Shown piece after piece: positions 18,480 to 24,006 of a DNA stretch of 24,006 bases. The position numbers and the translations under genes are program-made. Source of the stretch: Welwitschia mirabilis (taxonomy: Eukaryota > Gnetophyta > Gnetopsida > Welwitschiales). Where the stretch lies: contig JBOZIK010000001.1 of assembly GCA_051453625.1 (NCBI GenBank), forward strand, positions 284,623,890-284,647,895, given 5' to 3'. A model generated the notes under the pieces. The model was not told the DNA's origin. It worked only from the letters and a program-made list of their open reading frames with translations, and ran no database searches. The stretch's first letter is position 1. Each line of letters starts with the position of its first letter.

Positions 18480-18960
18480 TGAAGGGGACTCTACCCATAT
18501 CGTAAGTTTTAGAGGCTCATCTTTTGAAAATGTTGGGTATGCAGATACAAATTTTGCTGGTTGTATGAATTCTAGAAAGTCTACTATAGAATTCGTTCTT
18601 ATAGTTGGTGATGGCGTTGTTAGCTAGATGTCACGTTTGCTAAGTTTGACGGCCCTATATACAACAACGGCTAAATATCTTGCTCTAGTGGAGACAACAA
18701 AAGAGGTGATTTGGCTAAAATGAATGCTTAAATGGATTGAACTTCTCCAAGCCAAATATGTTGTGCAAAAGTGCAATACACTTGGCGAAAAATGTTGCAT
18801 ACCATGCACCTACAAGGCACATTGATGTGAAGTAACACAATATTAGACACATCTGGGAGGGAAAGATTAAAGAGGTTGATTAAGTTGGCAACAAGCACAA
18901 CTTGGTTAATTTCTTGGCGAAAGCAGTAGATGTGGCAAAGCATGATTCCTGCATCTGTGG
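18480..18960 (+). pseudogene. element 3 RNase H
   Basis: GYADTNFAGCMNSRKSTIEF (18535-18594) corresponds to the first-Asp motif GYxDADFAG...RRSTxGYVF of copia RNase H. VSxMSRLLSLTALYTTTAKYLA and KEVIWLKWMLKWIE follow (glutamate of TEAEY changed to Lys). AIHLAKNVAYHAPTRHIDVK (about 18773-18832) is the C-terminal motif with the conserved HIDV. The fragment around 18830-18930 retains HNIRHIWEGKIKEVD. Stops are frequent. It would degrade the RNA strand of the RNA-DNA hybrid. Confidence 0.85.
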
Positions 18961-19038
18961 AGATGCTAGAAATACCAGATGCTAAGAACCCTCCTCCATC
19001 CTCCTATATACTAATGACTTCCTTAGTGGCAATTAAAC

Positions 19039-19049
19039 GTTAGGACATC
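19039..19049 (+). repeat. possible stub of the element 3 3' LTR
   Basis: GTTAGGACATC repeats bases 2-12 of the element 3 LTR (14378-14388), at the position downstream of RNase H where the 3' LTR should begin. The match stops after 11 bases, so it may be chance. Confidence 0.3.
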
Positions 19050-19477
19050 ATGGAGATGCTAGAAGTACTAGATCAGCCTCCATTCGAGGCATGCCCAACT
19101 CATCCATGTTAAACAATTGCTTGTCCTCATCATCAATTGGACTCTAAATAAGAAAAGGTATGATCTACAATGTCCTGATCAAGACTATGATCTCCTCTAT
19201 TATCATCAGAATGATTAACAACATGAGGAGTCTATGTTTGGGTTGAAGAAAAACCAATGGTCGTCTCGCCCACAACAACAACAACATGACTTGTGTTTAG
19301 ATATAGAATATCAACAAGTGTGTCAGAAGGCATAGCATCCTCATGAGAAGTATCATCATCTCCATCACCCTCTCCAATCCACTAGGCAGAAGGTAAAGAT
19401 GGATGAATATCATCAAGGTCCATCAACTTTGAAGTTGTTGATGCTAGCTCCTTGAAATCAAATCTATTAGAGAAATT
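19048..19477 (-). pseudogene. decayed acidic protein, C-terminal part; family uncertain
   Basis: On the minus strand one frame runs for 114 codons (19477 down to 19136) with only two TAG interruptions (19382-19384, 19232-19234). It includes FDFKELASTTSKLMDLDDIH, EGDGDDDTSHEDAMPSDTL and NHSDDNRGDHSLDQDIVDH. After a stop at 19133-19135 a neighbouring frame continues with DDEDKQLFNMDELGMPRMEA and DLVLLASP to a stop at 19048-19050. Asp/Ser/Thr-rich, acidic activation-domain-like composition with a Met/Leu-rich end faintly recalls C-terminal tails of plant DREB-type AP2/ERF factors. No AP2 domain is present, so this is only a suggestion. The upstream part is missing where LTR 4 begins (19489). Confidence 0.4.
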
Positions 19478-19488
19478 CTAAGTTTTAA

Positions 19489-20309
19489 TGATGTTTTGGT
19501 GCCTATCTATTATTGCATCTATCCTAGGACAAAGTTGGGAAGTCCAAGATCCCTCTATGGGAGTTCCTAACTTGAGAAGTTCGAACTCTAATCAAATCTT
19601 GTCCAGAAAAACTAAGTCAAGCCCAAGATGTCCGAGCTTTCAAGTGGGGCTTTGAAATTTGTGAGAGATGTGAAAGTTGGCAAAAAAGTGACCATTTTCG
19701 AACTCAAATTTCACCAAACATGTTCTAGCTCCTTTCCAACATTTAAATAGTGGTTGCCAATCAATCAGCAAACATTTATTAATCAGTTCTGAGTCATTTC
19801 TAAACTACTCTGTTCAAGATCTACAAAAAGGAGAAAATTTGAATTTGGAGGGTTACCTGCTAACAATTTTTGTATCCCTCTATCATTTCAAGCTCTCTCT
19901 TTCCTCCTATAACCCCAAATCATTCTCATAGCTCCCTTGTACCTATCATCAGGGTTTGATAATTAGTCTTATATACACATCGGTGGATCAGAATCGCATT
20001 CTATCGCATTGTTCTTGGGCTTCATTAAATTTTGAAGCCAGCTGCAAGTAGCTTGTAGGGTAAAAATCCCTATTGTTGTACGGTTTCTTGCAGTAGTTGA
20101 ACCAAGGAAAAGGAAGGCAACCAAGGTGCTAGAAGGTGTTTTTGGTTGTCCACTCAGAGTGGAGCAGGCCTTGGGTGTTGAATCACTATAAAAATATCTA
20201 ATATGCTTTGTGTTGTTCTTGTTATGCTTTTTTCTTCTATTGTGCTTTAAATGTTAGATTCATAATTTCATTTGTAAGTTTTTAAGCAAGCACTCTATTC
20301 ATGCTACCA
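19489..20309 (+). repeat. candidate 5' LTR of element 4 (~821 bp)
   Basis: The right end (CTACCA, 20304-20309) is fixed by the primer site 2 nt beyond. The left end (TGATGTTTTGGTGCC at 19489) is chosen as a TG start near where the neighbouring reading frame breaks and is less sure. Inside are a TTTAAATAG box (19742-19750), a TAGGG/CCCTA hairpin (20056-20072) and the shared block GTGGAGCAGG (20159-20168) with AATCACTATAAAAAT (20181-20195). It lacks the terminal hairpin seen in element 1 and in the solo LTR. Confidence 0.6.
19742..19750 (+). promoter_or_regulatory. candidate LTR TATA box
   Basis: TTTAAATAG, identical to the box in the 3' LTR of element 1 and placed similarly upstream of the hairpin and the conserved CACTATAAA block. 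Confidence 0.35.
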
Positions 20310-20311
20310 AT

Positions 20312-20324
20312 TAGTATCAACGCC
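20312..20324 (+). promoter_or_regulatory. element 4 primer-binding site, degenerate
   Basis: TAGTATCAACGCC matches TGGTATCAGAGCC at 10 of 13 positions and lies about 50 bases before the gag start, as expected for a decayed tRNA-iMet primer site. Confidence 0.65.
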
Positions 20325-20375
20325 TTGTTGCTCTAGATTATTTCAGCCACTTGTGATTTTAGAGCTCACCATAGG

Positions 20376-21960
20376 ATGGCTTCTCAGAGCAACCTTAAAG
20401 GCCAATAAAATGTTAGGCCCCTTGATCACTGGTTCAAATTATGCTTGCTGAAATTCTTGGATGTCCATCTTTCTCCAATCCTTGAATGTGGACATCTAGG
20501 ACATTGTTGAGTGTGGGTACTTCCTACTTACACAATAAGACTCTTCTAGTAAAATAAGTTTGAGACCTAGGAGTGAATGAGATGTTGATGATAGAAGACT
20601 TAATACCAAAGTAATGAACTCCTTGGTTTGTGGGCCGACTCAAAAAGAATACAACTATTTTCTTCGATGCACCACAACCAAAGAGATGTAGGACACCCTC
20701 ATGGTTGCGGGTGAAGGAACAAATATGGTCAAGCATGCAAAGTTGCAAATGGTAACAACTAAGCCTAAAACATCAAGATGAAGGAACATGAATCAATTGC
20801 TCGATATACCACAAAGATCAATGATCTTATGAATAAAATGTGGAGGCTTGGAGAAACTGTTCCTAAAAAAAAGTGGCTCACAAATTCCTTTACAACCTCA
20901 CAACGAAGTTCAAGCCCAAAATTACAGCCATTAAAGAAAGCAAAGACATTGACAAATTTAAGATTGAAGATTTGAAAGGCTCTCTAATGGCATATGAAGC
21001 TTTACTTGGCAGTAAAGAGGCTCCTCAAAGACGAGCATTACTCTCACAACTACTCTAGAAGATCAAGAGAGTGGTGCCTCAAGTAAAGATTTTGATGAGG
21101 ATGATCCAGCTCTCCTTGCTAGAAATCTCAAGAGATTCTTGAGAGTGAAAAACACCAAAACTCTAAGGAGGACTACCTTGAAGAAAACCACTGAATCTTC
21201 AAAAGACAAGAGTACTTTTAATCAAATTCAGTGTTATAAATGCAAGGGTTTGGGTCATATTATTATAGACTATGCCCATAATAAAGACAAAAGAGGCCAA
21301 AACAAAAGAAAGAGGGTGGTAAAGATAATAACGATGATAGCATCTCTAGCTAGTGATGTTAAAAAAGGCATGAACTTTGGACTAATCTTCTTCATGAAAG
21401 AAGAAGATGTATGTACTTATTTTGGTGATGTATTGTTGATCAAGAAGAACAGGCAAGCAGTTTTGATTTCAACGATATTAATGAAGCTTATGAAAAACTT
21501 TATGAGGTTAGTGCTCAGTTTAGAAAGAAAACGGTTTTATTAAAAGAACAAGTTTCCATTTAGAAGCTAAGTTGAAAGATGCTAACCTTAGAATTGAAGT
21601 GCTTTCTAGAGAACTATAAGATGCTAAAAGGGTTGCTAAAAGATTTAGAGATGGTAGCAAGAACCTTCAGATCATGATGGGTAAAGGTTAGAAACCTCAT
21701 GACAAATCAATTATTGGGTTCATAAAGTTTAAAAATTTTACTCCATCTACCACATTTAATCATTCTTTTGCTAAAATCGGTTTAAAATGTCATTATTGAC
21801 AAGAATATGGCTTTGTTGAGTATGCATGTCCATACCACAAATCGATGTTTTTTTGGTTATGGCACTCACAAGTTTGCAGCCAAGAATCAGCTCCAAAGAA
21901 CCATAAGGACTACATGGAAGTAGGTAAGAAAAGATGTAGTGAAAACCTTGTTTGCTCATG
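20376..21960 (+). pseudogene. element 4 Gag with two CCHC knuckles, broken
   Basis: It begins MASQSNLKGQ (20376), then shifts frame to LITGSNYAC. Middle phrases are MKEHESIARYTTKINDLMNK (from 20778), FLYNLTTKFKPKITAIKESK (from 20882) and KIEDLKGSLMAYEALLGSKE. An acidic then basic segment precedes the first knuckle CYKCKGLGHIIIDY (21231-21272), whose last cysteine has become Tyr (G-to-A). A coiled-coil-like region (about 21470-21700) leads to a second knuckle beginning KCHY with a stop in place of the next Cys, then QEYGFVEYAC (about 21786-21830). Numerous frameshifts and stops are present. Gag would have formed the cytoplasmic virus-like particle and bound the RNA. Confidence 0.8.
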
Positions 21961-22228
21961 TAGCCTTTAAAGTTCAAGATGCAACAAGGTGGTACTTGGA
22001 TAGTGGTTGTTCTCACCACATGATAGGTTACAAAGTCTTTTCTCTACTCTAAATGATTATGATGGTGATGATATAACTCTTGGAGATAATAGTAAAGGTA
22101 GAATAATAGGAAAAAGTTTTATTTTTACACATGAAATTATCCTACTATGTAGTATGTACATTTTAGCTCCAAAGAAGGATTTCGAAGAAGGATGCTACCT
22201 TGTCCAAGCCAACGAGATAGACTTGTAG
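21961..22228 (+). pseudogene. element 4 aspartic protease
   Basis: WYLDSGCSHHMIG (21990-22028) is an intact copia protease active-site motif with catalytic Asp at 21999-22001. One frameshift just after it moves the domain into the frame of 22007-22228, which reads FSTLNDYDGDDITLGDNSKG and then APKKDFEEGCYLVQANEIDL. The TAG at 22226-22228 stands where the family has Trp (LWHRRLGH), consistent with TGG to TAG. Confidence 0.85.
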
Positions 22229-22972
22229 CATAGAAGGCTTGGTCACATGGACATAAGGGATCTTCAAACCATCTCAAACAATGAGATAATTTGTGGTGTT
22301 CCAAAGCTAAAGGCCTCTCAAGATAGCATATATGGCTCTTGGATTAAAGGCAAATTAACTAAGTCTACTTTTAAGGGCAACAAGGAAACAATTTTCAATA
22401 AGCCACTTGATCTCATACACATCAACTTCGTTGGGCAAACTCAAACACAAAGCCTTCGAGGTAAGAAATACTTTTTTGGTCATGTTGATGATTTCTCAAG
22501 ATCTTGTTCGGTTAGTTTCTTACATACCAAAGATGAAGTATTTTACCATTTTGCTAAGATTTGTTGGAGGATTCAGAATGAAAAAGGCTATGTGATCCAT
22601 ACTATCACATCTGACCATGGAGGTGAGTTTGACAATGAAAATTTTGATGATTTTTATGACTCACATGGTATTTTACATCAACTTTCAGCCCCAAGAACAC
22701 CTTCACAAAAGGGGACAGCTAAAAGGAAAAATCATGTGCTAGTTGAAATGGTATAAACCATGCTAAATGAGCATCATCTTCCACATTACTTTTGGGCTGA
22801 AGCAATAAACACTATCTCATACATCAGCAATAGGGTCTGCTTACGTCTAGGTACTCTCAAAACTCCTCATGACTTGTGGCCAAGTAAGAAACCTAAAGGA
22901 AATTACTTTAAAGTCTTTAGTGGCAAGTGTTCCCTTCTCAAGGATAAAGGTATTAGTGTGAGGTTTGATTGA
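22229..22972 (+). pseudogene. element 4 integrase, catalytic residues lost
   Basis: The HHCC region HRRLGHMDIRDLQTISNNEI keeps both histidines, but the usual Cys pair is YGSW in YGSWIKGKLTKSTFK. The core reads LIHINFVGQTQTQSLRGKKY, where the first DDE Asp is Asn (HINF for HIDL). VDDFSRS and SDHGGEFDNENF follow (second Asp kept). In SAPRTPSQKGTAKRKNHVLV the family's Glu is Lys (AKRKN for VERKN). A TAA at 22754-22756 replaces the usual Arg/Gln position before TMLNEHHLPHYFWAEAINT. The C-terminal part FSGKCSLLKDKGISVRFD ends at a stop. D-to-N and E-to-K are both G-to-A changes. It could not integrate DNA. Confidence 0.9.
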
Positions 22973-23322
22973 AACGTTGATGAAGATATATTTCTTAGAT
23001 ATTCAATGAAAATCAAAGCTTATAGAGTACACAATAATGTTTCTCATAACATTGAAGAATCTGCCCATGTTAGAGTAGATGAATCTAACTTGGTTCATGA
23101 AACTTCAAGTGATAAAGAAGAAGAAGAAAGCATTACAATACAAAGTCAGCCTTCAACCAGCCAAAAGACAAATGAAGAAGAGATCATAGAAAAGATCAAG
23201 TCATTGGAGGTCTATATTCTCAAACAACTACTAGAGGATGTAATAGTTTAATCTGCTTGGGCTTTAATAGTAAGCCTAAGAATTTTCAAGAGACTGAGAA
23301 AGATAAGCATTGCGTGATGGCT
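22973..23322 (+). pseudogene. element 4 integrase-RT linker
   Basis: It continues integrase with YSMKIKAYRVHNNVSHNIEE, then an acidic Ser/Glu-rich linker (SSDKEEEESITIQSQPSTSQ, 23108-23167) as usual in Sirevirus-like Pol. The conserved SAWALIV-type entry to RT follows in a shifted frame, with a stop at 23249-23251. Confidence 0.75.
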
Positions 23323-23844
23323 ATGCATGAAGAACTCAATCAATTTGAAAGAAATAAGGTATGGGAACTAGTACCAAGACCACGAGGTAAGCATGTTATT
23401 GGTACTAAATGAGTTCTCAAGAATAAAATGGATAGAAACAATAATGTAGTTAAAAATAAATCTAGACTAGTGGCTCAAGGGTATTGTCAACAAGGGGGCT
23501 TAGATTATATTGAAACTTATGCCCTGATTGCAAGACTTGAGGCTATTCGTATGCCTCTTACATTTGCTTTCTTTCATAGAATAAGATTGTTTCAAATGGA
23601 TGTAGAGAAAGCATTTTTGAATGGTTATTTAAATGAAGAAGTTTATGTAGCGTACCCGCATGGATCTTCTAATCTTAAGCATCTGAATTTTGTTTGTAAG
23701 TTACAAAAAGCTCTCTATGGTCTTAAGCAAGCTCCTAAAGCCTGCTTTGAGAGACTAATCTCACTCTTGATCTCAAAGGGACTCAGTAAAGGTAATGTTG
23801 ATCCTATGCTATTCACAAAAAATAGAGAATGCATCATACTTTGA
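23323..23844 (+). pseudogene. element 4 reverse transcriptase, truncated before YxDD
   Basis: One frame from 23323 reads MHEELNQFERNKVWELVPRP and GKHVIGTK, a TGA at 23410-23412 where the family has Trp, then RLVAQGYCQQGGLDYIETYA, ARLEAIRMPLTFAFFHRIRL and FQMDVEKAFLNGYLNEEVYV (first catalytic Asp kept). ALYGLKQAPKACFERL and NVDPMLFTKN follow, ending at ECIIL with a stop. The next motif should be the YVDD strand, but the following 160 bases are unrelated, so the gene is cut by a deletion or an insertion. Apart from the TGA this is the best-preserved coding stretch in the window. Confidence 0.9.
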
Positions 23845-24006
23845 AAATGCGAAATCACTATGAAAGCATTTTTTGGGCTAAAAGATCCAAAGCACATAAA
23901 TCGCCAAAATCATGAGCCAGAATTGTGCCTGTTAACTATTCCAATTGTGTTCAATTGTAGTATGTAATTGCTACTAGCCCCATAATTTGCTATTTTATGT
24001 TATTTC
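23845..24006. other. unassigned sequence interrupting element 4
   Basis: AT-rich, no coding match. It begins TGAAAATGCG directly after the truncated RT frame, which would fit the TG start of another LTR inserted here, but the window ends before this can be tested. Confidence 0.3.

Larger units (their letters stand above)
14377..18960 (+). mobile_element. element 3: Tork-like copia retrotransposon, 3' truncated
   Basis: A short 5' LTR, a tRNA-iMet primer site, and traces of gag, protease, integrase, RT and RNase H follow in the copia order (integrase before RT) over 4.6 kb. Every coding part has stops or frameshifts. No matching 3' LTR is found, apart from an 11-base match to the LTR start at 19039-19049. 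The RNase H and RT phrases (for example SRKSTIEFV, YHAPTRHIDVK) fit the Tork/Tnt1 branch, which is a family-level inference. Confidence 0.85.
19489..23844 (+). mobile_element. element 4: Sirevirus-like copia retrotransposon, truncated in RT
   Basis: A candidate 5' LTR, a degenerate primer site, gag with two knuckles, protease, integrase and RT follow in order on the plus strand. Its Gag shares with element 1 the phrases KIND...MWxLxE, TAIxESKDID and LxGSLMAYEALL/AFL, the CYxCKGxGHI knuckle and the second CxY-QEYG knuckle, so both belong to one family. Integrase phrases such as NEHHLPHYFWAEAINT fit Sirevirus-type elements. The element ends abruptly before the YxDD box, and no 3' LTR is in the window. 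Confidence 0.85.

Noticed and set aside
14377-18960. Element 3 as a complete element with two LTRs
   Set aside because: Only an 11-base match to the LTR start is found downstream of RNase H, so a 3' LTR is not supported.

Overview
This window looks like nuclear DNA of a seed plant. It is AT-rich, has four assembly gaps (runs of N), no prokaryotic gene organisation, and is dominated by old, stop-riddled LTR retrotransposons of the Ty1/copia superfamily whose leaders match the plant initiator-methionine tRNA. The many broken elements, some nested, would suit a large, slowly purged genome such as a conifer or other gymnosperm. That lineage guess is inference. No intact host gene is seen.

Layout. 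Bases 1-1133: a CpG/GATC-rich cluster of hairpins, then a decayed gag- or coat-protein-like reading frame, possibly from an endogenous plant pararetrovirus. Bases 1134-1962: a gap and a (CT)n(TA)n microsatellite. Bases 2154-2469: an orphan copia gag fragment. Bases 2820-3837: a putative non-autonomous DNA transposon with imperfect terminal inverted repeats. Bases 3838-7031: mostly unassigned, with a few exon-like stretches.

Bases 7032-11915: element 1, a minus-strand copia element of Sirevirus-like type. It has two ~1.2 kb LTRs, a primer-binding site, polypurine tracts and a gag gene with two zinc knuckles, but no pol. Bases 11916-14157: element 2 (plus strand), a fragment with the integrase C-terminus and reverse transcriptase. 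A 1176-bp solo LTR (12891-14066) splits it, flanked by TCAA on both sides. Bases 14377-18960: element 3 (plus strand), a Tork-like copia element with a 234-bp 5' LTR, a primer-binding site and traces of gag, protease, integrase, RT and RNase H. Its 3' LTR is missing or reduced to a stub. Bases 19048-19477: a decayed acidic minus-strand reading frame that ends close to the next LTR. Bases 19489-23844: element 4 (plus strand), a Sirevirus-like element whose gag is of the same family as that of element 1. It carries LTR, PBS, gag, protease, integrase and RT, and is cut off before the YxDD box.

The most interesting structure is in the LTRs. Two different LTRs end in the same architecture: a 7-bp stem with a 12-nt pyrimidine-rich loop just before the LTR end. 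Three stem pairs have changed on both arms while the loop is nearly conserved. The same LTRs carry arrays of GGACGTCCC-like near-palindromes in U3, and tandem or single hairpins followed by a shared GTGGAGYAGG ... CCACTATAAA block. The coding remains have mostly decayed by C-to-T / G-to-A changes (Trp, Gln and Asp codons lost), as expected from deamination of methylated cytosine in silenced plant transposons.
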